Below the pieces are notes generated by a model, which ran no database searches, had not been told where the DNA came from, and saw only the letters and a list, made by a program, of their open reading frames with translations. A stretch of DNA of 64,000 nucleotides. Source: Pseudomonas putida NBRC 14164. GTDB lineage: Bacteria; Pseudomonadota; Gammaproteobacteria; Pseudomonadales; Pseudomonadaceae. The stretch covers positions 2,474,501-2,538,500 of the forward strand of contig NC_021505.1 of the NCBI RefSeq assembly GCF_000412675.1, written 5' to 3'. A program made the position numbers and the translations under genes. Positions 8,669 to 17,361 of the stretch are shown here, piece by piece (position 1 is the first letter of the stretch; each line of letters starts with the position of its first letter).

Positions 8669-8700
8669 TGACAAAACCGCCATTTTTGACGGTTTTGTCA
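8669..8700 (-). terminator. probable terminator after the NDH-like gene
   Basis: TGACAAAACCG (8669-8679) and CGGTTTTGTCA (8690-8700) form an 11-bp stem with a 10-base loop. It lies directly past the stop of the minus-strand oxidoreductase at 8712. The T-run after it on the minus strand is weak, so termination is inferred. Confidence 0.55.
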
Positions 8701-8711
8701 GGTTTTTAACA

Positions 8712-9911
8712 TCAAGCGATCGGAATCATCGGGTCGGCAGCAGCCAGCGCCAAGCTCCGGTCGGCTGCCGGCGGGTAGATCCACACCGAGTTGATCTGAC
8801 GCTTCAGTTCCTTGCCTTCCTGGCCCTGCAGTTTCAATTCTCGCTCCCAACCTTCGCTGTACGCCGCGCCCCACTCACCCAGGTCGAGGCAGGTGACGTA
8901 CTTGGGCTGGCGGTACACCACAGGTGCCACTCCAAGCAGGTCGGCCATGGCGTTGTTGCCACTGTGGCGACCCATCGGGATGGCGTGCTGGCAGGTCATC
9001 AGGGCGTGGTTGCCAACGTCGTCGACAGCAGCCCAGGCGGTATCGCCGGTCGCATAGATGTGGTCCTGGCCAATTACCTTGAGGTGCCCGTCGACCTTGA
9101 GCCGACCGAAGTTGTCACGCTCGCCGGCAACCTGCGCGGTCAGCGGGCTGGCCTTGACGCCGACGGTCCAGATCACGGTATTGCTGGCGATGTATTCGCC
9201 GTTGTCCAGGGTTACGCCACCGGCGTCGACAGCCACCACCGAGGTGCCAGTCAACCACTGCACGCCAGCAACCTGCGAGGCGGCAACAATCGACGGCTTG
9301 ATGCCTGCACCCAATGCCGCGCCGATGCTGGCGCCACGGTCTACCAGCAGCACCTGCACATCGGCGTCTGCGAGGATGGCGCGCAGCCGGGCGGGCATTT
9401 CGGTGGCCGTTTCGATGCCGGTGAAACCACCGCCGCAGACCACCACGGTATTACGGGCAGGTGAAGCGGGCAGGGCGGCCAGGCCCGTCAGATGCTGCTC
9501 GAGGCGTACGGCCGACTCCATCTTGTCGACGTCGAAGGTGTGCTCGGCCAGGCCCGGGACTGCCGGGCGCGCTACCTGACTGCCAGCGGCAAGGATGAGG
9601 CGGTCGTAGCTGATCTGCTGGCGCTGGCCTTGGCTGTCGATGTAGCTCACGGTGCGCGCATCGGCGTCGATGGCTTCGGCGTTACCGGTGATGAAGTGCA
9701 CGCCCACTGCATTGAACAGCTCACCTACGGGGGCCTTCAACGTGTGTGCGTTGGCCTCGTAGAAGCGCGGGCGGATGTGCAGTTCCGCTTGCGGCGCGAG
9801 CACGCTGATGCTCAGGTCGTCGCGCTGGGCCTGGTCGAGTAGCCGGGCGGCGCTCAGGGCGCTCCACACACCGGCAAAGCCGGCACCGATGATCAGGATG
9901 TTGGATTTCAT
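8712..9911 (-). CDS. NAD(P)/FAD-dependent oxidoreductase (NDH-2-like)
   Basis: A 399-residue pyridine-nucleotide-disulfide-oxidoreductase-fold flavoprotein resembling type II NADH dehydrogenases. The FAD-binding Rossmann motif is IIGAGFAGVWSA near residue 6. The NAD(P)H-binding motif is VVCGGGFTGIETA near residue 160. TVGVKASPLTAQV and the IYATGDTAW FAD segment come later. No membrane anchor is obvious. It would transfer electrons from NAD(P)H to a quinone or other acceptor. It is divergent from the Tmm-like monooxygenase gene across a 547-base region containing a perfect dyad. Confidence 0.9.
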   Translation of the reverse strand: MKSNILIIGAGFAGVWSALSAARLLDQAQRDDLSISVLAPQAELHIRPRFYEANAHTLKAPVGELFNAVGVHFITGNAEAIDADARTVSYIDSQGQRQQISYDRLILAAGSQVARPAVPGLAEHTFDVDKMESAVRLEQHLTGLAALPASPARNTVVVCGGGFTGIETATEMPARLRAILADADVQVLLVDRGASIGAALGAGIKPSIVAASQVAGVQWLTGTSVVAVDAGGVTLDNGEYIASNTVIWTVGVKASPLTAQVAGERDNFGRLKVDGHLKVIGQDHIYATGDTAWAAVDDVGNHALMTCQHAIPMGRHSGNNAMADLLGVAPVVYRQPKYVTCLDLGEWGAAYSEGWERELKLQGQEGKELKRQINSVWIYPPAADRSLALAAADPMIPIA

Positions 9912-10458
9912 GCAGGTGCTCCGCAGAGGTCGGGGATGAAAAGGTGGCTTCGATCACACGATAGGTGCTGCTCGAATAACTACGACTCTATTGGTCGTAG
10001 TTTGTCTCTGCAAGTTTTTTTTCATCATTGCGATGAGGCGAGCCCCAGGACGAGCGTACGCAAAGGCCGTATTTCGTGCTGCCGTGACTGCCGCGGCCAG
10101 GGCCGCAAACCTTGCTATCCCCACCCCCATCCGTTATAGATAAAAAAGAAACCATAAAGAAAAGAGGCCATTTCAGCCCCCCATGCACGAGATCACACGT
10201 ATCTTCCGCCCCTCAGGCCCCCATTTTGCGCCCTGCGCAGATGGATACGGGCCCGCCCCCATGACCCTCTCTCCGCTTTCGAGCCTGTACCACGTGTTGT
10301 CGATCCCACCGGTCAAGCTCCTGCTGACCCAGATGCGCAAACGCCCCGTCCCTCCACCTGCACCGTAGCGCCTGAATTCTCTATCACCCCCGGTCTTTTG
10401 CCGTTCGGGGTTGGAGAGCCTTTGCATTTTTTCAGCGTTCAACTGTTCAGGAATCACT
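9912..10458. promoter_or_regulatory. 547-base divergent regulatory region
   Basis: This gap separates the NDH-like gene (minus) from the Tmm-like gene (plus). It contains the perfect dyad at 9978-10002, an A-rich tract at about 10139-10165 and a GC-rich stretch. Short open frames in it show no family features and no convincing ribosome-binding sites. A small RNA or leader cannot be excluded. Confidence 0.55.
9978..10002. promoter_or_regulatory. perfect 9-bp dyad, candidate operator
   Basis: AACTACGAC (9978-9986) and GTCGTAGTT (9994-10002) are exact inverted copies with a 7-base spacer. The position, 67 bases before the NDH-like ATG, suits a dimeric regulator. The regulator is unknown; the Rrf2 gene at 11946 is one candidate. 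Confidence 0.6.
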
Positions 10459-11838
10459 ATGACTCTTCGTGTCGCTATCATCGGTGCCGGCCCGTCCGGC
10501 CTTGCGCAACTGCGTGCCTTCCAATCCGCCCATGCCCAGGGCGCACCCATGCCCGAAATCGTATGCTTCGAAAAGCAGGCCGACTGGGGCGGTATGTGGA
10601 ACTACACCTGGCGCACCGGCCTCGACCAGCATGGCGAGCCGGTGCACGGCAGCATGTACCGCTACCTGTGGTCCAACGGCCCCAAGGAATGCCTGGAGTT
10701 CGCCGACTACAGCTTCGATGAGCACTTTGGCCGGCCGATTTCCTCGTACCCGCCGCGCGAGGTGCTGTGGGACTACATCCAGGGCCGCGTGAAGAAGGCC
10801 GGGGTGCGCGACTACATTCGCTTCAATACTGCGGTCAAGAACGTCACCTTTGATGAAAACACCCGCGAGTTCACCGTCAGTGCCCACGACTACAGCGCGG
10901 GGCTTGGCATCGAGCAGGTGTTCGATTACGTGGTAGTGGCCAGTGGGCACTTCTCTACCCCGCACGTGCCGGAGTTTGAAGGGTTCGAGCGTTTCACCGG
11001 CCGTATCCTGCATGCCCACGACTTCCGCGAAGCGATGGAATTCAACGGCCAGGACCTGCTTATCGTTGGCAGCAGCTACTCGGCCGAAGACATTGGCTCG
11101 CAGTGCTACAAGTACGGCGCGCGCTCGATCACCACGGCTTACCGTACCCAACCGATGGGCTACAAATGGCCCAAGGGCTGGGAAGAGCGCCCGCAACTGG
11201 TGCGCGTCGAAAACGACCTGGCGTTTTTCGCCGATGGCTCGAACAAGCGCGTGGATGCGATCATCCTGTGCACGGGCTACCAGCATCACTTCCCGTTCCT
11301 GCCCGATGAACTCACCCTCAAGACCAACAACCGCCTATGGCCTGCCGGCCTGTACCAAGGCGTGGTGTGGGAGCAGAACCCGCAGTTGCTCTACCTGGGC
11401 ATGCAGGACCTCTGGTACAGCTTCAACCTGTTTGATGCACAGGCCTGGTTTGCTCGCGACTACATGCTGGGGCGCATCAAGCTGCCGACCAAGGCTGGCA
11501 TGCAGGCCGACAGCGCGCGCTGGCGCGAGGATGAGGAGCAACTGGCAACCACTGCTTCGATGTATGAATTCCAGGGCCGGTACATCAAGCACCTGATCGA
11601 TCAGACGGATTACCCGCGCTTCGACATCGATGCGGTGAACCGCATCTTCCTGCAATGGAAGACCGACAAGAAGCACGACATCATGGGCTACCGTGACAAA
11701 TCCTACCGCTCGGTGATCACCGGCACCCAAGCGGTACCACACCATACCCGCTGGATGCAGGCGATGGACGACTCGCTGCAGGAGTACCTGCGCGAAACGG
11801 ATGGCAAGCAAGGCGAGGTGAAGGTGCTGCGGGGGTAG
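10459..11838 (+). CDS. flavin-containing monooxygenase, trimethylamine monooxygenase (Tmm)-like
   Basis: A 459-residue class B flavoprotein monooxygenase. FAD binds at IIGAGPSG (residues 7-14). The FMO fingerprint [11 protein letters not shown] is present. The NADPH-binding stretch is [14 protein letters not shown] and the ATGY-like motif is [12 protein letters not shown]. Segments such as [33 protein letters not shown] and [16 protein letters not shown] closely recall bacterial Tmm enzymes, which convert trimethylamine to its N-oxide. Substrate range may differ (other tertiary amines or sulfides). The ATG at 10459 follows CAGGAATCACT. An Rrf2 regulator gene lies downstream on the same strand. 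Confidence 0.9.
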   Translation: MTLRVAIIGAGPSGLAQLRAFQSAHAQGAPMPEIVCFEKQADWGGMWNYTWRTGLDQHGEPVHGSMYRYLWSNGPKECLEFADYSFDEHFGRPISSYPPREVLWDYIQGRVKKAGVRDYIRFNTAVKNVTFDENTREFTVSAHDYSAGLGIEQVFDYVVVASGHFSTPHVPEFEGFERFTGRILHAHDFREAMEFNGQDLLIVGSSYSAEDIGSQCYKYGARSITTAYRTQPMGYKWPKGWEERPQLVRVENDLAFFADGSNKRVDAIILCTGYQHHFPFLPDELTLKTNNRLWPAGLYQGVVWEQNPQLLYLGMQDLWYSFNLFDAQAWFARDYMLGRIKLPTKAGMQADSARWREDEEQLATTASMYEFQGRYIKHLIDQTDYPRFDIDAVNRIFLQWKTDKKHDIMGYRDKSYRSVITGTQAVPHHTRWMQAMDDSLQEYLRETDGKQGEVKVLRG

Positions 11839-11945
11839 CTGCCGGACCGGCCAGCACGATCAGGATGCGTGCAAGCGGGGGGAAGTGTTTTGCCGTACCG
11901 ACGCTCCCCGCGTATCATTTGCGACAGGGTTGGTCGGAGATTGAT

Positions 11946-12485
11946 ATGTCGCTTTACAGTGCTGGCGTCGAATACGGCATCCATTGTTTGCTGTTTCTGG
12001 TAGGCGAGGGCGGTGAGAGCCGTGATTCCAGCGTGCGCGACCTGGCCGAGTTGCAGGGCGTGCCGCAGGAATACCTGGCCAAGGTTTTCACCAAGCTGGC
12101 ACGTGCCGGGTTGGTGGCCGCCACCGAAGGCGTGCGCGGTGGTTTTCGCCTGGCGCGACCGGCGGCTGAAATCAACGTGCTGGATATCGTCAACGCCATC
12201 GACGGGCCGAAGAAGATTTTCGATTGCCGCGAGATTCGCGAACGCTGCACGCTGTTCGAGGGCTCGCCGCCCGCTTGGGCGACGGAAGGCACCTGTGCGA
12301 TTCATGCCGTGATGCTGGGGGCGCAGAAGCGCATGGAAGAAGCGTTGGTGCAGCAGACCATCCTCGATCTGGCGCGGCGTTTCGGGCGCAAGGCCCCGGC
12401 CGAGTTCGGCCAACAGGTGAATAGCTGGATGGGTGAGCGGCGCGAGGGTAAAGGTGGCGGGGATATACCGGTCAGCCAGGTCTGA
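11946..12485 (+). CDS. Rrf2 family transcriptional regulator with candidate Fe-S cysteines
   Basis: A 179-residue Rrf2/IscR-type regulator. The winged helix-turn-helix occupies about residues 1-80 (MSLYSAGVEYGIHCLLFL, RDLAELQGVPQEYLAKVFTKL, VRGGFRLARP). Cysteines C94, C101 and C117 lie in the region where IscR, NsrR and RirA hold an iron-sulfur cluster. Redox or iron sensing is therefore plausible but not shown. The ATG follows GGAGATTGAT. The gene is 107 bases after the Tmm-like gene, so co-transcription is possible. Confidence 0.92.
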   Translation: MSLYSAGVEYGIHCLLFLVGEGGESRDSSVRDLAELQGVPQEYLAKVFTKLARAGLVAATEGVRGGFRLARPAAEINVLDIVNAIDGPKKIFDCREIRERCTLFEGSPPAWATEGTCAIHAVMLGAQKRMEEALVQQTILDLARRFGRKAPAEFGQQVNSWMGERREGKGGGDIPVSQV

Positions 12486-12499
12486 ATGTGTTACCTGCA

Positions 12500-12596
12500 C
12501 CGGCCTTTTCGCGGGTTCACCCGCTCCCACAGGTACTTCCAGGTCTTCAAAGCTGTGGTGACCCTGTGGGAGCGGGTTCACCCGCGAAGAGGCCGG
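12500..12596. repeat. REP pair, type A (inverted)
   Basis: CCGGCCTTTTCGCGGGTTCACCCGCTCCCACAGG-like unit and its inverted partner ending GAAGAGGCCGG. They lie between the convergent Rrf2 and AraC genes. Confidence 0.9.
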
Positions 12597-12612
12597 TACA
12601 GGAGCAACGCTT

Positions 12613-13524
12613 TCAGCGCCCTTCATGCTGGCGCCGATACGCCCCCGGCTGCACCCCCACCGCCTTGGCAAATGCCCGGGTAAACGCTGCCACCGACTGA
12701 TACCCCACCTGCGCACCCACCTGCTCCACGGTATTCCCCGCCCGCAGCAACTGGCTGGCATGGCGCATGCGCAGCGCCAGCAGCACTTGCCCCGGCGATT
12801 GCCCGGCCAGTTCATTGAAACGCTTGAAAAACGCCGACCGCGACAAGCCGGTGCAGGCGGCCATGCTTTCCAGTTTCCAGGCTTGCCCTGGTTGCTCGAT
12901 CAACTGTTCCAGCAACCCGGCAAATGCCGGCTGGCGGGCGAGGGCGATCAGCCCGCCCAGTGACTGCCCGGCATTGACCTGCTGGCGCAACACGTACAGG
13001 AACAACAGGTGCGTCAGCCGCTCCAGCAACGTCTGTGACGGCCCAGCGGTGCGCCGGCATTCTTCCAGAATCAGCTCGAACAGCGCCCGCGCCGCACTGC
13101 CAGCGGGGTCTTCGGCGCGCAGCAGGATCCAGTCAGCCAAGCCCTCGACAATCAGCGAGGACAGGCCGGACTGGAAATGGAAGAAGCCGCACACCAGCCC
13201 GACGCCGTCGCTGGCCTCGCTGTCCAGTGTCTGCATGGCCTGGCGCGGTTGGGCACAGGCGTCGACCGGGTCCTGATCGCTGGACAATCGGTAGGCAAGG
13301 TCGCGCAACAGGAACACGGCATCTCCCTTTTCCAGGCGCACCGCTTGCCGCTGGCCGTCGATGTGCAGCCAGCAATGGCCCTGCACCACCAGGTGGAAAC
13401 TGGCGCGGCCCATGCCCTGGGTGCTGGCGTGCCAGCCACCGCAGTAGCGGCCGACATGAAACAGGCTGGCATCAAGCTCCAGGCCCTCTAATAACCAATC
13501 GACAAGGTGGCTCGACGAAATCAT
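12613..13524 (-). CDS. AraC family transcriptional regulator
   Basis: A 303-residue regulator with an N-terminal cupin-like sensor (AraC_binding/cupin_6 type, about 1-180) and a C-terminal double helix-turn-helix (about 205-300). The latter contains LESMAACTGLSRSAFFKRFNELAGQSP and QVGYQSVAAFTRAFAKAVG. It is transcribed divergently from the operon that begins at 13627 and probably activates it or itself. The inducer is unknown. No strong ribosome-binding site precedes the ATG at 13524; the conserved start MISSSHLVDWLLEGL supports it. Confidence 0.93.
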   Translation of the reverse strand: MISSSHLVDWLLEGLELDASLFHVGRYCGGWHASTQGMGRASFHLVVQGHCWLHIDGQRQAVRLEKGDAVFLLRDLAYRLSSDQDPVDACAQPRQAMQTLDSEASDGVGLVCGFFHFQSGLSSLIVEGLADWILLRAEDPAGSAARALFELILEECRRTAGPSQTLLERLTHLLFLYVLRQQVNAGQSLGGLIALARQPAFAGLLEQLIEQPGQAWKLESMAACTGLSRSAFFKRFNELAGQSPGQVLLALRMRHASQLLRAGNTVEQVGAQVGYQSVAAFTRAFAKAVGVQPGAYRRQHEGR

Positions 13525-13626
13525 CTAATACAAAGACTCAGGAGCAAGGAAAGGCGACTGATGAATATGGAGGGTAATTCTTATAACCAACAGACTGTAG
13601 TGACACCCATCAAAGGAGACCACTCC

Positions 13627-14187
13627 ATGTCCTCGCGCATTACTTTACACACGCTGCAGAGTGCTCCGGAAGCGGCCCGGCCGTTTCTGGAGAATGCCCA
13701 GAAGAATTCCGGCTTCATCCCCAACCTGCTGGGCGTGCTGGCCAACGCCCCGGCGGCGCTGGAAACCTACGTGACCGTTTCGACACTCAATGGCAAGTCC
13801 GAGCTGAGCCTGGCCGAGCGTGAAGTGGTACAGCTGATTGCCGCCACCCGGCACGGCTGCGACTTCTGTGTGGCCGGCCACACCGCCGTGGCGCTGAACA
13901 AGGCCAAGCTGCCGCAGGAAGTAGTCGATGCCCTGCGTGCTCGCGGCGAACTGCCCGATGCCCGTTACGAAACCCTGGCCGCCTTCGCCCGTGAAGTGAT
14001 CGACACTCGCGGTAACGTCAGCGAAGCCACCTACCTGGCGTTCCGTGAAGCTGGCTTCAGCGAAGGCAACGCGCTGGAAGTGATTCTCGGGGTAAGTCTC
14101 GCAACCCTCTGCAACTTTGCTAATGTTTTCGCCCAGACGCCGCTCAATGAAGAGCTTGGCAAGTACCGCTGGCAGCCTTCTGCATAG
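13627..14187 (+). CDS. carboxymuconolactone decarboxylase / AhpD-like protein
   Basis: A 186-residue CMD-family protein of the AhpD-like (peroxidase-related) type. The redox motif HGCDFCVAGH carries C78, C81 and H85, the CxxC-x3-H arrangement of AhpD. The conserved N-terminal segment FIPNLLGVLANAP is also visible. Members act as disulfide reductant/alkyl-hydroperoxidase proteins; the true role here is unknown. AAAGGAG precedes the ATG at 13627. It is probably the first gene of the five-gene unit ending at 18116. Confidence 0.9.
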   Translation: MSSRITLHTLQSAPEAARPFLENAQKNSGFIPNLLGVLANAPAALETYVTVSTLNGKSELSLAEREVVQLIAATRHGCDFCVAGHTAVALNKAKLPQEVVDALRARGELPDARYETLAAFAREVIDTRGNVSEATYLAFREAGFSEGNALEVILGVSLATLCNFANVFAQTPLNEELGKYRWQPSA

Positions 14188-14215
14188 CCCACGTGTGAGA
14201 GCGGCCCTGACGCGG

Positions 14216-14266
14216 TCGTTGTAGGAGCGGCCTTGTGCCGCGAATGGGCCGCAAAGCGGCCCCGGC
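14216..14266. repeat. REP element, type C
   Basis: GTTGTAGGAGCGGCCTTGTG and GGGCCGCAAAGCGGCC form a palindromic repeat of the same kind as 46379-46503. It lies within the operon, immediately before the acyl-CoA-dehydrogenase-like gene, and could influence relative expression. Confidence 0.8.
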
Positions 14267-14286
14267 GTTCCAAAAGGAGCAAGACC

Positions 14287-15351
14287 ATGCAAGATTGTGC
14301 ATTTCGACACTGGCTGGATGCCAATGCCGAGGCCATCGACCGGGGCCTGTGCGAACCGCAGCAGGTGCTGGCGCAGATCGCCGAATCACAGCTGTTGCGC
14401 ATTGGTGTCGACCCGGCCCTGGGCGGCACGGGCGGGCACGTGACCGATGCGGTCGAGGCGATTGCCGCCATCGCCAGTCGCTCGTTGGCCGCAGCCTTCG
14501 TCTGCTGGGGCCAGCGTGCCTTTATCGAATATTTGTTGCACAGCCCCAACCAGCCCCTGCGCGAGCGCCTGCTGCCGCGCCTGCTGACCGGCGAACTTGC
14601 CGGCGCCACCGGGCTGTCCAACGCCATGAAGTTTTTGTCCGGTATCGAAGCGTTGCAGGTGCGCGGTCGCCCTGCAGGCGATGGCTGGCACCTGGAAGGG
14701 CGCCTGCACTGGGTGACCAACCTGCGCAAGAGCGGTTTTGTAGTGGCGGCGGCCATTGAAGACGAAGCCGGTGGTACGCCGTTTGTACTGGCCATTCCTT
14801 CCGAGGCCCACGGCCTGGAGCGCTCCGACGACCTGCAACTGATGGGCCTGCAGTCGAGCAATACGGCGGCGCTGGCCTTTCACCAGGTGCCACTGGCGCG
14901 TGACTGGCTGCTGCACGAAAATGCCCGCGAATTCCTGCCACGGGTACGCCCGGCATTCCTGGCGCTGCAATGCGGCATGGCCATCGGCCTGGCGCGACGA
15001 GCGCTGGACGAGGTTCAGGCGCACCTGCACGGCCGCACCTCTTTCCTCGACGAAGCCCGACAGGTGCTCAGCGAGCGGCTGGAAAACACCGTGAGCGAGC
15101 TGAAGCAGGGGCTGCTCGATGGCCGCTTCCAGCAACAGCCGGCCGCCCTGTTCAAGCTGCGCATCATCCTGGCAGAAAGTGCCGCCGACGCGGTGCAGCT
15201 GGAGCTGCAGGCCAGTGGTGGCAAGGCCTACCTCAGCGAGTATGGCGAAGGCTTCGCCCGCCGCTGGCGCGAGTCGGCGTTCGTGCCGATCGTGACGCCG
15301 AGCCTGGTGCAACTGCGCGCCGAACTGCAACGCCAGGCGGGCGCGGCATGA
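14287..15351 (+). CDS. acyl-CoA dehydrogenase family flavoenzyme
   Basis: A 354-residue protein with the acyl-CoA dehydrogenase fold: N-terminal helical domain (about 1-100), middle beta domain with TGLSNAMKF and HWVTNLRKSGFVVAAA, and C-terminal helical domain. I do not see the usual dehydrogenase catalytic glutamate region clearly. With sulfonate-type transporter genes coupled downstream, the protein may be a flavin-dependent monooxygenase of the DszC/SfnC group acting on an organosulfur compound. That is inference; an ordinary dehydrogenase is the alternative. AAAAGGAG precedes the ATG. Its stop overlaps the ATPase start. Confidence 0.88.
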   Translation: MQDCAFRHWLDANAEAIDRGLCEPQQVLAQIAESQLLRIGVDPALGGTGGHVTDAVEAIAAIASRSLAAAFVCWGQRAFIEYLLHSPNQPLRERLLPRLLTGELAGATGLSNAMKFLSGIEALQVRGRPAGDGWHLEGRLHWVTNLRKSGFVVAAAIEDEAGGTPFVLAIPSEAHGLERSDDLQLMGLQSSNTAALAFHQVPLARDWLLHENAREFLPRVRPAFLALQCGMAIGLARRALDEVQAHLHGRTSFLDEARQVLSERLENTVSELKQGLLDGRFQQQPAALFKLRIILAESAADAVQLELQASGGKAYLSEYGEGFARRWRESAFVPIVTPSLVQLRAELQRQAGAA

Positions 15352-16169
15352 GTGAAGTGTTGCTCGAAGCTCGCGACATCAGCTTGGGCTACCCGCGCGA
15401 GGGTGGCTGGCAGCAGGTGCTGGCGCAGTTCGACCTGCAGTTGGCGCCAGGCGAAGTGGTGAGCATTCTTGGCCCCAGTGGCGTCGGCAAGTCCAGCCTG
15501 CTGCGGGTGCTGGCCGGCCTGCAACAGCCCCGCGGCGGCAGTGTCGCCTTGCACGGCCAGGCGCTCCAGGGCCCGCACCCCCGTCTGGCGGTGGCTTTCC
15601 AGGACCCGAGCCTGCTGCCCTGGCTGAACCTGGAAAAGAACGTCGCCTTCGGCCTCGACTTTGCCCGCCAGCCCAAGCTGGCCGCTGACGAGCGGCGCGC
15701 CCGCATCGACCATGCGATTGCCGCCGTGGGCCTGGCCCACGCCCGTGGCCAGTACCCGGCGCAGTTGTCCGGTGGCATGGCTCAGCGCACCGCACTGGCC
15801 CGCTGCCTGGCCCGCCAGCCCGAGGTGCTGCTGCTGGACGAGCCGTTCGGCGCGCTGGATGAAGTGACCCGCGCCGACATGCAGCAACTGCTGCTGCAAC
15901 TGATCGCCACCCACAACACGGCGGCGGTACTGATCACCCACGATATTGACGAAGCCCTGCTGCTGTCCGACCGGGTCCTGCTACTGGGCAACCACCCAGC
16001 GCACATCCTCGGCCAGTGGCACATCGACCTGCCGCAACCGCGCACGCAACGGGTCGAAGAACTGGGCGCCCTGCGCATCGAAATCCTCAAAACCCTTCGG
16101 CGGGCAAGCCGCACAGTCGAACCTATCTCAACCCCGTTGCCCTCGGAGGCTGTCCATGTGCATGGATGA
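15348..16169 (+). CDS. ABC transporter ATPase, SsuB/TauB-like
   Basis: A 273-residue ABC ATPase of the nitrate/sulfonate/taurine type. Walker A is GPSGVGKS (42-49), the Q-loop lies in AVAFQDPSLLPWL, the signature is LSGGMAQR, Walker B is VLLLDEPFGALDE, and the H-loop is ITHDIDEA. The ATG overlaps the preceding stop (ATGA) and its own end overlaps the binding-protein gene by 14 bases, so all three are translationally coupled. It powers import through the permease encoded at 17361. Confidence 0.95.
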   Translation: MSEVLLEARDISLGYPREGGWQQVLAQFDLQLAPGEVVSILGPSGVGKSSLLRVLAGLQQPRGGSVALHGQALQGPHPRLAVAFQDPSLLPWLNLEKNVAFGLDFARQPKLAADERRARIDHAIAAVGLAHARGQYPAQLSGGMAQRTALARCLARQPEVLLLDEPFGALDEVTRADMQQLLLQLIATHNTAAVLITHDIDEALLLSDRVLLLGNHPAHILGQWHIDLPQPRTQRVEELGALRIEILKTLRRASRTVEPISTPLPSEAVHVHG

Positions 16170-17361
16170 CTGCTGTTCCTCTTCATCGCGTCGTGATTTT
16201 CTCAAGCTCGGTGCCATGCTCACGGCCGCTGGCGCGCTGCCATTGCTCTCGAGCCTGCAAGCCCGTGCCGCTTCCGAGCCGGACGCGCCAGTGCGTATCG
16301 GCTACCTGCCAATCACAGACGCCACGCCATTGCTGGTGGCGCATAACAACGGCCTTTTCGAGGCCGAAGGCATCAAGGCCGAGCGCCCGGTGTTGCTGCG
16401 CAGCTGGGCGCAGGTGATCGAGGCGTTCATCTCCGGGCAGGTCAACGTGATCCACCTGCTGTCGCCGATGACCGTGTGGGCGCGTTATGGCAGCAAAGTG
16501 CCGGCCAAGGTGGTGGCCTGGAACCATGTGGGCGGCTCGGGCCTGACCGTGGCGCCCGATATAAGCGACATGAAACAGCTCGGGGGCAAGACCGTGGCCA
16601 TCCCGTTCTGGTATTCGATCCATAACGTGGTGTTGCAGCAGATGCTCAACGACAATGGCCTGACGCCTGTGTCGAAGCCTGCCAATGCGCAGTTGGCCGC
16701 CAACGAAGTCAACCTGCTGGTGCTGCCACCATCCGACATGCCGCCAGCCTTGGCCAGCAAGCGCATTGCCGGCTATATCGTCGCCGAGCCGTTCAACGCC
16801 CTGGCCGAGAACCTCAAGGTTGGCCGCGTGCAGCGGTTTACCGGCGATGTGTGGCGCAACCACGCGTGCTGCGTGGTGTTCATGCATGAGCATGACTTGA
16901 ACAATCGCCCCGAATGGTCGCAGAAGGTGGTCAACGCCATTGTCAAGGCCCAGCACTGGACCCGCGACCACCGCGCCGAAGCAGCCGCGTTGCTGTCCAA
17001 GGCCGGCCCCAACAAGTACACCCCGCACGAGCCCGCGGTGCTGGCCAAGGTACTGGCCCCGGCCGCCGAGGACCGTGCCGGCTACATTGCCAGTGGTGCC
17101 ATTCGCCATCAGCAGTGGGACGAAAAGCGCATCGACTTCCAGCCATACCCGTTCCCCAGTTACACCGAAGAGCTGGTCAAACGCCTGAAAACCACCCTGA
17201 TCGAAGGTGATAACGCGTTCCTTGCCGGGCTTGATCCGGCGCAGACCGCCCGCGACCTGGTCGACGATCGCTTCGTGCGCAATGCCATCGCGGCGGTCGG
17301 GGGGCCGTCGGTGTTTGGCATCGCTGACAACTTCGAGCGTAGCGAGGAGTTCGCGGTCTGA
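16156..17361 (+). CDS. Tat-exported ABC substrate-binding protein, SsuA/NrtA-like
   Basis: A 401-residue periplasmic binding protein of the nitrate/sulfonate/taurine (NMT1-like) family, with RIGYLPITDATPLLVAHNNG at the start of the mature part. The leader has a textbook twin-arginine motif SRRDFLK at residues 11-17, a hydrophobic stretch and an LQARA cleavage region, so export should be folded, via Tat. The extreme N-terminus MCMDDCC is unusually cysteine-rich. GGAGG six bases upstream fixes the ATG at 16156. It probably captures an oxyanion or organosulfur ligand for the coupled ATPase and permease. Confidence 0.93.
   Translation: MCMDDCCSSSSRRDFLKLGAMLTAAGALPLLSSLQARAASEPDAPVRIGYLPITDATPLLVAHNNGLFEAEGIKAERPVLLRSWAQVIEAFISGQVNVIHLLSPMTVWARYGSKVPAKVVAWNHVGGSGLTVAPDISDMKQLGGKTVAIPFWYSIHNVVLQQMLNDNGLTPVSKPANAQLAANEVNLLVLPPSDMPPALASKRIAGYIVAEPFNALAENLKVGRVQRFTGDVWRNHACCVVFMHEHDLNNRPEWSQKVVNAIVKAQHWTRDHRAEAAALLSKAGPNKYTPHEPAVLAKVLAPAAEDRAGYIASGAIRHQQWDEKRIDFQPYPFPSYTEELVKRLKTTLIEGDNAFLAGLDPAQTARDLVDDRFVRNAIAAVGGPSVFGIADNFERSEEFAV

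Noticed and set aside
10173..10550. 125-codon minus-strand open frame upstream of the Tmm-like gene
   Set aside because: Overlaps the start of the Tmm-like gene, has no family similarity or ribosome-binding site; treated as intergenic.
12500..12596. Regularly recurring palindromic repeats considered as CRISPR
   Set aside because: Repeats are dispersed singly or in inverted pairs between genes, not in direct arrays with spacers; they are REP elements.
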